Assembly: GCA_029934915.1 (NCBI GenBank)
Contig: JAOZLI010000029.1
Location: 1 to 9,144 of the forward strand
Length of the DNA: 9,144 nt
DNA from: Desulfocapsa sp.
Lineage (GTDB): Bacteria; Desulfobacterota; Desulfobulbia; Desulfobulbales; Desulfocapsaceae
Direction of reading: 5' to 3'
In this document: positions 1 to 6,772 of the stretch, piece after piece
Numbering within the stretch: the first letter of the stretch is position 1
Layout: every line of letters begins with the position of its first letter
Notes under the pieces: generated by a model
Seen by the model: only the letters and a program-made list of their open reading frames with translations
Told to the model about the DNA's origin: nothing
Database searches by the model: none
Position numbers and translations under genes: made by a program

Positions 1-989
1 ACTTTCATGGCCATATCAGTGGCCATTACTTTACACATGGATGACACTTTAGACATATCTTTAGGATGCGCATCAATATGCCTGGCAGATGCGTATACTA
101 GGGCCCTTGATGCTTCAAGCTGAATGGCCATATCAGCAAGCAGATGCTGTACAGCCTGAAAGGAAATAATAGGTTTATTAAATTGCACCCGTTGTTTTGC
201 ATAGCTCGCGGCTTCATCGATACAAGCCTGTCCAATCCCTAACCCAAGTGCTGCAATTCCAGGACGGGAGGAATCAAGGGTTTTCATTACAGTGATAAAG
301 CCGGTTCCCTTTTTGCCAATAATACGATCTTTCGGGATACGGCAATCCTTCATAATCAATTCAGTGGTGGAAGATGCACGAATTCCCATTTTTTTCTCTT
401 TAGGACCACAGGAAAATCCGGGATCATCTGCTTCCACAACAAACATGGAGGCACCACGAGCCCCCCTGCTTCTATCGGTGATGGCAACGATTGTATACGT
501 TTCGGCCTCACCACCATTGGTGATCCATTGCTTGGTACCATTGAGTACCCACTCATCACCATCAAGCACAGCTGTGGTCTGAATTCCCGAGGCATCTGAT
601 CCTGCATTAGCTTCAGTCAGGCCAAAGGCGGCAAATCGTTTACCGGCTGCAACAGGCGTGAGATATTTTTCTTTCATCTCATCCGATCCTGCAATCATAA
701 TCGGGTAAATTCCAAGTGCACTGGCGGCAAAGGCTGTTGCAACACCAATACAACCGCGACCAAGTTGTTCAAGGGCTAAAACGATATCCATGCAACCACC
801 GCCAAAGCCACCATATTCTTCAGGAATAGGCACTCCAAACAGATCGGCCTGCCCCATTGCTTCCAAGATTTCACGAGGAAACTCGTCCTTTTCATCCAGT
901 TCTGCACGATTGGGGATAATTTTTTCATCAGTGATCTGACGAGCAATATCCACTATCATTTCTTGTTCTTCAGTAAGAAAATAATCCAT
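1..989 (-). CDS. Acyl-CoA dehydrogenase, C-terminus cut by window edge
   Basis: Flavin-dependent acyl-CoA dehydrogenase, which oxidises an acyl thioester to the 2-enoyl form and passes electrons to ETF or a similar carrier. The frame is open from ATG at 989 to the left edge, giving 329 residues of a family usually near 380. The N-terminal helical domain comes first; the FAD/substrate-loop signature TEANAGSDAS is at about 125-134 and KQWITNG at 153-159. The C-terminal helical domain carries KQRVQF (265-270) and a FQAVQHLLADM stretch near 277. At the site where isovaleryl- and long-chain-type enzymes carry their catalytic Glu (just before the Arg in LDSSR, 238-242) this protein has Ser. The base is therefore expected in the missing C-terminus. 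GGAG lies 5 nt before the ATG, and the gene starts 12 nt after fabH, so it is the fifth gene of the lipid operon. Substrate unknown; a role on acyl-ACP is possible but unproven. Confidence 0.93.
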   Translation of the reverse strand, partial: MDYFLTEEQEMIVDIARQITDEKIIPNRAELDEKDEFPREILEAMGQADLFGVPIPEEYGGFGGGCMDIVLALEQLGRGCIGVATAFAASALGIYPIMIAGSDEMKEKYLTPVAAGKRFAAFGLTEANAGSDASGIQTTAVLDGDEWVLNGTKQWITNGGEAETYTIVAITDRSRGARGASMFVVEADDPGFSCGPKEKKMGIRASSTTELIMKDCRIPKDRIIGKKGTGFITVMKTLDSSRPGIAALGLGIGQACIDEAASYAKQRVQFNKPIISFQAVQHLLADMAIQLEASRALVYASARHIDAHPKDMSKVSSMCKVMATDMAMK

Positions 990-1001
990 TTTATCTCCAG
1001 T

Positions 1002-1976
1002 TTACCATCTCAGCAATCCTGCTCCCCAGGTGAACCCGCCACCAAAAGAGCAAATCAAAAGCAAGTCTCCTTCTCCAAGCCGCCCTTCCCTGTTCGCTTC
1101 ATCAAGCGCTATGGGAATGGAGGCCGCTGATGTATTACCATATTTCTGAACGTTTATGAACACTTTTTCCTGTTTTACACCAAGTCTTGAGAGGAGTTTA
1201 TTCAAGATACGAATATTTGCCTGATGTGGTATCACTAGATCGATATCATCGAGATTTATATTTTCTTTTTCCAGAAGTTGCAATACCGCACTTTCCATGG
1301 CCTTGACTGCATATTTAAAAACATCCCTGCCTTCCATTAATATATGAGAACCGGGATTACCAGGAGGATCTATTGCAGGATTGCAAGACGGTGCAGCATG
1401 CATATGAAGTAATTTCCAAAGAGCGCCATCGGAAAAAAGTTGTGATGCCAATACGCCGCGAATGGTATCAGCATAACGCATGACCACGGCTCCAGCACCA
1501 TCTCCAAAGAGGATACAGGTATTTCTGTCCTTCCAGTTAATTCTGCTGGAAAGCGTTTCGGCACCGATGACCAATACTGTTTTTTCCTGATCACACAGCA
1601 CATGTTTACTGGCAGTATCTAGACTATAAAGAAAACCGGAACAGGCAGCATTCAGATCATAGGCGAATGCATTATCAGCACCAAGCTCATTCTGCACAAA
1701 ACAGGCACAGGATGGCATGGTCATATGAGAACTCATGGTGGCAACAATGATTAAATCGATTTCACTTGGCTCAACACCTGCCATTTCCATGGCATTTCTG
1801 GCTGCTGTTGTTGCAAGCCTGTACGCTTCCTCCCCCTCTCCACTGATTCTTCTTTCACTAATCCCGGTTCGACTACGAATCCATTCATCGCTGGTATCCA
1901 CCAGCTTCTCAAGATCGTGGTTAGAAAGAATTCTTTCAGGCAGACAGGATCCTGTTCCAAGAATAACCGCTCCCAT
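1002..1976 (-). CDS. fabH: Beta-ketoacyl-ACP synthase III (FabH)
   Basis: Condenses a short acyl-CoA, usually acetyl-CoA, with malonyl-ACP to start each type II fatty-acid chain in the cytoplasm. The 324-residue thiolase-fold protein has the full family length and the complete Cys-His-Asn triad: C112 in AACSGF, H251 in PHQAN and N281 in YGNTSA. The glycine-rich end SFGGGFTWGAG (310-320) is typical of FabH. The ATG shares one base with the plsX stop (TAATG), which points to translational coupling and fixes the start. An acyl-CoA dehydrogenase follows 12 nt downstream, where many bacteria have fabD, fabG and acpP. The Cys-His-Asn triad and DTSDEWI N-terminal signature argue against HMG-CoA synthase or chalcone-synthase relatives. 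Whether it prefers acetyl or branched primers cannot be told from the motifs. Confidence 0.97.
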   Translation of the reverse strand: MGAVILGTGSCLPERILSNHDLEKLVDTSDEWIRSRTGISERRISGEGEEAYRLATTAARNAMEMAGVEPSEIDLIIVATMSSHMTMPSCACFVQNELGADNAFAYDLNAACSGFLYSLDTASKHVLCDQEKTVLVIGAETLSSRINWKDRNTCILFGDGAGAVVMRYADTIRGVLASQLFSDGALWKLLHMHAAPSCNPAIDPPGNPGSHILMEGRDVFKYAVKAMESAVLQLLEKENINLDDIDLVIPHQANIRILNKLLSRLGVKQEKVFINVQKYGNTSAASIPIALDEANREGRLGEGDLLLICSFGGGFTWGAGLLRW

Positions 1977-2995
1977 TAGCTTTTCCCCTCAGCAAGCTTT
2001 ACATTCGCAGCTAAACTTTCTACAATTTTATTATTTACTTCCATACTAACAATTTTCTGCGCTTCAAGAATCGCATTCTTAATGGCCACCGAACTGGATT
2101 TCCCATGACAGATGATACCTGTGCCATTGATACCAAGCAAAGGGGCTCCGCCATACTCGGCATAATCAACACGTTTTTTAAATTTCTGAAAAACAGGTCG
2201 AGCCAGAAAATATCCAATTTTGGCAAGGGTCGAGCCCATGATTCCTTCACGTAACATCTGCGAAGCAGCCTCAACCAGACCTTCGCTGATCTTTAAACAG
2301 ACGTTCCCGACAAAGCCATCACAAACGACCACATCAACATCACCCTGAAAAACATCTCGCCCCTCAACATTGCCAACAAAATTAAGCGAACTTTCAGAGA
2401 GTAGATCCCAGGTATCTTTTACCAGCTGATTCCCTTTTCCTGTCTCTTCACCAATGGTGAGTATTCCCACACGGGGTGATTCAATATCAAAAATACGAGA
2501 AAAGGAGGAGGCCATAAGAGCAAACTGAAAAAGGTGCTGCGGGCGACAATCAACATTGGCCCCAACATCCATCATAACAACCGGTTTTTTCAAGGTGGGA
2601 AGGGCACTTGCAATCCCAGGACGGGATACATTTTTCAATCTACCAAGTTTTCGAACAGCAGCAGCCATGGTAGCACCGGAATTTCCGGCACTAACCGCGG
2701 CAATAGCTTCACCCTTCTTCACAAGATCAAAGGCAAGCATAACGGAGGAGTTCTTTTTCCTGCGAGTCGCCTCGACAGGCGATTCACCCATTTCAACGAC
2801 TTCAACAGTATGTAAAATCTGTAACCGTGCCGATACCGAAGTATCCGGAGCAAGTCTATTCAGACAAGCTTTGATTTCAGATTCATCACCAACCAGAGTA
2901 AGCTCAAGGTCGGCCTCTTCAAGAGCGAGTATTGCCCCGGCTATCAGCTCTTCAGGCCCATGGTCTCCTCCCATGGCATCCAAGGCAATACGCAT
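1976..2995 (-). CDS. plsX: Phosphate acyltransferase PlsX
   Basis: PlsX converts acyl-ACP and phosphate into acyl-phosphate, the acyl donor that PlsY uses to make lysophosphatidic acid. It is a peripheral protein at the inner face of the cytoplasmic membrane. The 339-residue product is the usual length. It opens with the family signature IALDAMGGDHGP and keeps VSAGNSGA (about 101-108), MDVGANVDC (about 142-150) and the glycine-rich GGAPLLGINGTGIICHG near 280-296. The start is preceded by GTAGGAACG, a Shine-Dalgarno-like stretch overlapping the rpmF stop, with only 10 nt between the genes. Its TAA stop overlaps the fabH ATG by one base. This order links ribosome protein production, phospholipid synthesis and chain initiation in one transcript. 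Confidence 0.97.
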   Translation of the reverse strand: MRIALDAMGGDHGPEELIAGAILALEEADLELTLVGDESEIKACLNRLAPDTSVSARLQILHTVEVVEMGESPVEATRRKKNSSVMLAFDLVKKGEAIAAVSAGNSGATMAAAVRKLGRLKNVSRPGIASALPTLKKPVVMMDVGANVDCRPQHLFQFALMASSFSRIFDIESPRVGILTIGEETGKGNQLVKDTWDLLSESSLNFVGNVEGRDVFQGDVDVVVCDGFVGNVCLKISEGLVEAASQMLREGIMGSTLAKIGYFLARPVFQKFKKRVDYAEYGGAPLLGINGTGIICHGKSSSVAIKNAILEAQKIVSMEVNNKIVESLAANVKLAEGKS

Positions 2996-3005
2996 TGTTA
3001 CGTTC

Positions 3006-3194
3006 CTACTCTATTTCAGCGTCCAGACTATAAACAGAACGTCCCTTGTACATACCACAACTTGGGCAAATACGATGGGGCATTTTGGGCTCGCCGCACT
3101 CGCTACAGACGTTGATGCCTGGTGCACTCAAAGCGTCATGTGATCTTCTTTTGCGGGTACGGGAACGAGAATGTCTTCTTTTGGGTACAGCCAT
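3006..3194 (-). CDS. rpmF: 50S ribosomal protein L32, zinc-binding form
   Basis: Small protein of the large ribosomal subunit. The 62-residue product begins [18 protein letters not shown], the basic N-terminus expected for L32, followed by a zinc ribbon of two CxxC pairs (C30/C33 and C43/C46). It is therefore the zinc-containing (C+) paralogue; Cys-free versions in other bacteria are often Zur-controlled, and none is seen here. GGAGG sits 6 nt before the ATG, the clearest ribosome binding site in the window. The gene follows yceD by 46 nt and precedes plsX by 10 nt, the classic yceD-rpmF-plsX arrangement. Confidence 0.97.
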   Translation of the reverse strand: MAVPKRRHSRSRTRKRRSHDALSAPGINVCSECGEPKMPHRICPSCGMYKGRSVYSLDAEIE

Positions 3195-3214
3195 GATAAA
3201 CCTCCAATAAATAA

Positions 3215-3231
3215 ACCGCCTTACAGGCAGT
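3215..3231 (-). promoter_or_regulatory. Small GC-rich hairpin in the yceD-rpmF gap
   Basis: On the minus strand ACTGCC-TGTAA-GGCGGT can form a 6-bp stem with one G-U pair and a 5-nt loop. It is followed by an AT-rich stretch (TTATTTATT) and then the rpmF GGAGG. It could be a weak attenuator, an RNA-processing site or mere chance. The T-run is interrupted, so a full terminator is unlikely, and rpmF should be co-transcribed with yceD. Confidence 0.3.
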
Positions 3232-3240
3232 ACAAATAAT

Positions 3241-3753
3241 CTACTTTTTTTGTAACGTTCTTAAAATTGCAAAGGGGGAATTCGTGTTATCCTCTTCGCA
3301 CTGACACTTTTCGATATTCAAATCAACTCCACATGCTTTGCACAAGCCCTTACATCCAGTATCACATAAACGATGCACGGGCAATGCAAGCATAAGCTGC
3401 TCTGATATTATTTCCTTACTCTCAATGGATGCTTCCGCAAGGTATAATGTTTCACAATCTTCATCACTACACTGGTATTCATCAGCAAATTCAGGAGCTT
3501 CTCCTACTTGCAGGATATACTCATAATGGCGATCCAACTCAATGCGAATCTTCTTTCCGCAACGATCACACCTTGATACAACAGGGGCTTTCAACACACC
3601 GGCCAAGGTGTACATATTTCGCTTCTGTTGTATTACTTTTATGCTGTTTTGTACCGATATTTGTATCTCACAACCATCATAAAAAGAGTCGACGGTCTCA
3701 AGAAAGGTAAATACGTCCCCCTTCTCAATAATATCAGTTAGCAGAATTTTCAT
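3241..3753 (-). CDS. yceD: YceD/DUF177 family cysteine-rich protein
   Basis: Member of the YceD (DUF177) family, found next to rpmF across bacteria and plants and linked to 23S rRNA accumulation or 50S assembly; the exact biochemistry is not settled. The 170-residue product shows the family's cysteine pattern: C62/C65 in RCDRCGK, C95 and C100, C130/C134 in LCDTGCKG, C138/C141 in CKACGVDLN, then C150/C152 near the end. The C-terminal SPFAILRTL matches the usual DPR..L..L ending. The [11 protein letters not shown] segment is the most diagnostic part. GGAG lies 5 nt before the ATG at 3753. It is the first gene of the five-gene lipid operon; no convincing sigma-70 promoter was found in the 342 bp upstream. 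Confidence 0.92.
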   Translation of the reverse strand: MKILLTDIIEKGDVFTFLETVDSFYDGCEIQISVQNSIKVIQQKRNMYTLAGVLKAPVVSRCDRCGKKIRIELDRHYEYILQVGEAPEFADEYQCSDEDCETLYLAEASIESKEIISEQLMLALPVHRLCDTGCKGLCKACGVDLNIEKCQCEEDNTNSPFAILRTLQKK

Positions 3754-4095
3754 ACTATCTCCGCACTCAATGGCTGAAGGATGCCAAACAAAACTTGCAA
3801 AAATACTAAATTTTCACAAGAATGGCTAGAAAAAAATTTCATACAGGACATTATTCGTGAATTGAGGAACAGCTATGAAACAAATTGGACATCTCAGAAC
3901 CAAATCATTCGTTACCCTACACTGCAAGTTTCTCATTCCCTTTACGTAAAAAAACTTTCCACATTATGAATATGAAAAGTTTTTCTTAATACAAGGGGCA
4001 GCATAAAAAACAGCTAAAATTTTCAAATCATATCATTCATACCCCTTCGTGGGTGTCACGGGAGTTCAACTGAAGAAATAGTGTTGAGGAGGCGA
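3754..4095. other. Intergenic region between mlaC and yceD
   Basis: AT-rich 342-bp gap with no credible gene. It must hold the end of the mlaA-mlaC transcript and the promoter of the yceD-rpmF-plsX-fabH operon. A 16-bp hairpin (3950-3984) is the only strong structure. On the minus strand I looked for -35/-10 pairs at 16-18 bp and found only weak ones, such as a TAGTAT lacking a good -35 partner, so the operon promoter is not called. Nothing resembling a tRNA or known small RNA was recognised. Confidence 0.6.
3948..3984 (-). terminator. Probable intrinsic terminator after mlaC
   Basis: Read on the minus strand, 3984-3969 and 3965-3950 pair over 16 bp around a 3-nt loop, with two G-U pairs and no mismatch, ending in a run of seven T (3954-3948). 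The stem is AT-rich, with only two G-C pairs, so it may be weak. Read on the plus strand the two G-U positions become C-A mismatches, which supports use for the minus-strand mlaC transcript. It begins 111 nt after the mlaC stop. Confidence 0.5.
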
Positions 4096-4719
4096 TCACA
4101 TAGTGGATTCATTGGAAAATTCAGCATTTTTTTCTTCCAAAACCTGTACAAGGCCTTCAAACTTTTCTTTTTTGACTATGGATTTGAATTGTGCCCGGTA
4201 ATTGCGAAGCAAACGAACACCTTCAATTTTTATATCATATACCTTCCATCCCGCACCATTATCAATCATAATGTAATTTACAGGAAGGGTTAGCCCATTA
4301 TTTTCCATTAAGGTGCTGACTTCTGCCTTTTTTCCTTTTACTCGCTCACCTGTATATTTGGTTACCTGACCGGTATAATCCTCAAGTTTTCCAATATAGG
4401 CATTTTCAAGTAATTTAGTAAACAACTCTTCAAAAAGTTTACGTTGCTGCGCATCAATCGTCTTCCATGTTCTACCCAGCACAAGTTTAGACATCATTGA
4501 AAAGTCAAAACCCCGGTGGGCAATATCCATAATCTTACTGCGGCGAAGCGCCTTCTGTTCATCACCGGCAAACGTTTGATTAGTGATAATTGCCATGATT
4601 CCATCGAGCGTTGGTCGTAACTCTTCAGTTGGATCTGCAGACAAAGCGGGAGAGGAAAAGCTACAAACCACAAAAAAAGTAGCAAACACGGTAAGAAGGA
4701 TGGATCTTATTCTAGTCAT
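4096..4719 (-). CDS. mlaC: MlaC/Ttg2D-type periplasmic phospholipid carrier
   Basis: Periplasmic protein that carries phospholipid between the outer-membrane MlaA complex and the inner-membrane MlaFEDB transporter. The 207-residue product has a Sec signal peptide: basic MTRIR, a hydrophobic core at about 7-20 and a likely cut after ALSA at 28. The mature protein shows the Ttg2D/MlaC pattern: FDFSMMSKLVLGRTW (about 71-85), a helix rich in LFEELFTKLLENAY, then YTGERVKGKKAEVST in the beta-sheet core and GAGWKVYDIKIEGVRL near 155-170. C19 in the signal core is not a lipobox, since Val rather than Gly or Ala precedes it, so a soluble protein is expected. It follows mlaA by 33 nt with a weak ribosome site (GAGTG). 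The downstream 16-bp hairpin probably ends the transcript. MlaF, MlaE and MlaD are absent nearby. Confidence 0.92.
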   Translation of the reverse strand: MTRIRSILLTVFATFFVVCSFSSPALSADPTEELRPTLDGIMAIITNQTFAGDEQKALRRSKIMDIAHRGFDFSMMSKLVLGRTWKTIDAQQRKLFEELFTKLLENAYIGKLEDYTGQVTKYTGERVKGKKAEVSTLMENNGLTLPVNYIMIDNGAGWKVYDIKIEGVRLLRNYRAQFKSIVKKEKFEGLVQVLEEKNAEFSNESTM

Positions 4720-4752
4720 ATTTCACTCACAACGTTTTTTTTAACAACAACC

Positions 4753-5586
4753 CTACAAGCTATTGTCACTCTTCTGAAGGACAACTTGATCCCCAATCTT
4801 ATGCCTTCTATAATCCAGATACAACTGTCGCATGGACACATAAGGATCAAGGGAGTACTTTTTTAAGTCTTCATAGACATCAGGATTCAGGGACAAGAGA
4901 TTCACTCGACTCCCAACGTAATACCCAGCACTCACACTAAAATCATCAACATAATAAACCATAGGATGGCTGTAGACATCTCCAGCAAATCCAAACGTGT
5001 CACGAACATTGGATGGCCCTATAACCGGCCAGCACAAATAAACACCTTCTCCCACCCCCCAAACAGCGAGGGTCTGGCCAAAGTCCTCGGGTTTAGGCGT
5101 AAGTCCAAATTCGACAAAAGCTGGATCACCAAGTCCTGCAATACCCAGGGTACTGTTAATCAGGAAGCGGGACAAAACGACGCCACTGTCTGCAAACTTT
5201 CCCTGCAACAGATTGTTCAACAAGCGAACAGGGGCACTAAGATTGTTAACAAAATTCCCAATAACCACGCGGAAATCAAAGGGTATAATCGCGGTATAAA
5301 CAGTATTTACAGGTTTTAACACCCAGTAGTACAATTTATCATTAAAAACAAAAAAGAACCGATTCATCGGCTCCAGAGGATCAGGGTAACTTATATCTTC
5401 ATCGTCATTATCGTCCCAATCATCAAACGCATCATCAAGCAGAAGATCAATATCATCCTGTACGTGTTCAGCTAGAATTTCGTCCTCCGCTAAATTGGAC
5501 GCAGTGCGACTATCCTGCTTTGCACATCCCGCAAAGACAAAAACCAATAAGAGACATAGAGCAGGTAAAGATGAGGAAAATTTCAT
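4753..5586 (-). CDS. mlaA: MlaA/VacJ outer-membrane lipoprotein
   Basis: Outer-membrane lipoprotein that removes mislocalised phospholipid from the outer leaflet and hands it to MlaC, keeping outer-membrane asymmetry. The 277-residue product starts with a lipoprotein signal peptide ending FAGC (lipidated C21). Ala at the next position favours outer-membrane sorting. The VacJ domain begins at DPLEPMNR (70-77) and runs through NFVNNLSAPVRLLNNLLQGK (111-130), the FLINSTLGIAGLGDPA segment (141-156), EDFGQTLAVWGVGEG (167-181) and the GPSNVRDTFG motif at 190-199. Unusual is the spacer of about 45 residues between lipid anchor and domain: residues 34-71 are very acidic, with many Asp in a row around 51-64. 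The start is the ATG at 5586; no strong Shine-Dalgarno is present. Two tandem promoters precede the gene, so it is not wholly dependent on yejBE transcription. Confidence 0.95.
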   Translation of the reverse strand: MKFSSSLPALCLLLVFVFAGCAKQDSRTASNLAEDEILAEHVQDDIDLLLDDAFDDWDDNDDEDISYPDPLEPMNRFFFVFNDKLYYWVLKPVNTVYTAIIPFDFRVVIGNFVNNLSAPVRLLNNLLQGKFADSGVVLSRFLINSTLGIAGLGDPAFVEFGLTPKPEDFGQTLAVWGVGEGVYLCWPVIGPSNVRDTFGFAGDVYSHPMVYYVDDFSVSAGYYVGSRVNLLSLNPDVYEDLKKYSLDPYVSMRQLYLDYRRHKIGDQVVLQKSDNSL

Positions 5587-5603
5587 ATTCTACTAAAAAT
5601 CAT
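5583..5603 (-). other. Six-codon upstream ORF ending on the mlaA start
   Basis: On the minus strand an ATG at 5603 opens MIFSRI and stops with a TGA that overlaps the mlaA start as ATGA. AGGTGG lies upstream, but 12 nt away, which is longer than usual. It may be a leader peptide coupling translation into mlaA, or chance. Low confidence. Confidence 0.2.
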
Positions 5604-5607
5604 TTCT

Positions 5608-5636
5608 ATTATATTCCACCTGGGGGGGGCACTCAA
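5608..5636 (-). promoter_or_regulatory. Proximal mlaA promoter with C8 tract in its spacer
   Basis: On the minus strand TTGAGT (5636-5631) and a perfect TATAAT (5613-5608) are separated by exactly 17 bp. Eight of these bases are an uninterrupted C run (G on the plus strand, 5622-5629). The -35 matches consensus at four of six positions. The start site would be near 5600-5602, about 15 nt before the mlaA ATG. One added or lost C would give an 18- or 16-bp spacer and should change strength, as in known phase-variable promoters. Confidence 0.55.
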
Positions 5637-5652
5637 TAATCAACTCATTTTC

Positions 5653-5681
5653 ATGATAGAATCAGAAACAAAGATTGTCAA
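5653..5681 (-). promoter_or_regulatory. Distal sigma-70 promoter for mlaA-mlaC
   Basis: On the minus strand a perfect TTGACA (5681-5676) is followed after 17 bp by TATCAT (5658-5653), five of six matches to TATAAT. The expected start site is near 5646, leaving a leader of about 60 nt before mlaA. It lies in the gap after yejE and points only at mlaA. It is the best consensus promoter in the window. Confidence 0.7.
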
Positions 5682-5731
5682 TGTTTATGAGATAAAGTCC
5701 TAAAAAGCCAATTATTTGACCAAACGGAACA

Positions 5732-6772
5732 TTAATTTTTTCGTGGATCAAACGTTTCCCTCAGAGCCTCACCAATAAAAATCAGTAACACCAGCGTCCC
5801 AACAAGAACGGTGAAGGTAGACAGGGAGAGCCACCAGGCATCGATATTTGCCTTCCCCTGTGCTAACAATTCACCAAGACTCGGAGTTGAGGGGGGCACA
5901 CCAAGACCAAGAAAATCGAGGCTTGTAAGGGCTAGAATCGATGCCGACATCCTAAAGGGCAGGAACGTGATAACCGGCGTCATACCATTTGGCAGCAGGT
6001 GACGATACATGATGGTAACATTTGAGACGCCCAGGGCCTTTGCAGCCTTTACATATTCCATGTTTCTTCCTTTTAAAAATTCTGCCCGGACATAGTCCGA
6101 AAGTCCCATCCAACTAAACAGCGACAGGAGTAACAATAAAAGAAGCACAGAAGGTTTAAAAATAGAGGCAAAGATAATCAGCAGATACAACTCGGGCATA
6201 GCACCCCAGATTTCAATAAACCGCTGAAAAAAGAGATCCGTTTTCCCCCCGAAGAAGCCCTGTACAGCACCGGTTATAATACCAACAATTGTTCCCACAG
6301 CAGTAAGGGCAAACCCAAACAGTACGCTGAGCCGAAATCCGTATAACAACCGGGCAAAGACATCACGCCCTCGGTCATCGGTACCTAACATGTTTTCACT
6401 GGTCGGAGGAGAGGGGACAGGACCATCAATATCAAAATTAATGGATTGATAGCTATGCCTGTTGAAGGGGAAGTAGACTTTATTATTACCAGCTGACATC
6501 AATTCCTGCATATACGGATCGAGATAATCTGTTTCCGTTTCAAAGTCCCCGCCAAATGTTGTCTCGGGATATTCGACGAAAAGCGGATAATAGCTTTCAC
6601 CTTCGTACAAAACCAGCAAAGGGACATCGTTGGAGATGGCTTCTGCAAAGAGAGACACTACAAAAACGGCGCCGAAAAGCAGTAAACTGTAAAAGCCCCT
6701 CTTATTGCGGCAGAAACGACGCCAACGTCTGAGTGAAAGAGAAACCGACTGTTCCTGTCTATTATTGGGCAC
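5732..6772 (-). CDS. yejE: YejE-type peptide ABC transporter permease
   Basis: Second inner-membrane permease subunit of the Yej oligopeptide/microcin C importer. An N-terminal membrane helix (RRGFYSLLLFGAVF-like) is followed by the long periplasmic insertion typical of YejE: NDVPLLV, then FGGDFETETDYLDPY and a PSPPTSENMLGTD segment. The C-terminal binding-protein-dependent permease domain has about five helices. Its coupling loop, AAKALGVSNVTIMYRHLLPN, contacts the ATPase, and TSLDFLGLGVPP and ETFDP at the end match E. coli YejE closely. The start is uncertain: the frame is open from 6796 without ATG. GTG at 6772 (chosen) or TTG at 6778, which has GAGGA 6 nt upstream, fit the family N-terminus; both overlap the yejB end. 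The ATPase gene yejF, normally next, is missing. Confidence 0.93.
   Translation of the reverse strand: MPNNRQEQSVSLSLRRWRRFCRNKRGFYSLLLFGAVFVVSLFAEAISNDVPLLVLYEGESYYPLFVEYPETTFGGDFETETDYLDPYMQELMSAGNNKVYFPFNRHSYQSINFDIDGPVPSPPTSENMLGTDDRGRDVFARLLYGFRLSVLFGFALTAVGTIVGIITGAVQGFFGGKTDLFFQRFIEIWGAMPELYLLIIFASIFKPSVLLLLLLLSLFSWMGLSDYVRAEFLKGRNMEYVKAAKALGVSNVTIMYRHLLPNGMTPVITFLPFRMSASILALTSLDFLGLGVPPSTPSLGELLAQGKANIDAWWLSLSTFTVLVGTLVLLIFIGEALRETFDPRKN

Noticed and set aside
2556..3143. 195-codon plus-strand open frame opposite plsX and rpmF
   Set aside because: Antisense shadow of two certain genes; low-complexity Ser/Thr/Ala-rich translation with no domain.
3781..3969. 62-codon plus-strand open frame in the mlaC-yceD gap
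   Set aside because: No ribosome site, no recognisable family, composition simply AT-rich, and its end runs into the terminator hairpin.
5682..5731. Possible terminator after yejE
   Set aside because: Only short, poorly paired stems before a TTTTT run; yejE read-through into mlaA cannot be excluded, but no terminator is supported.
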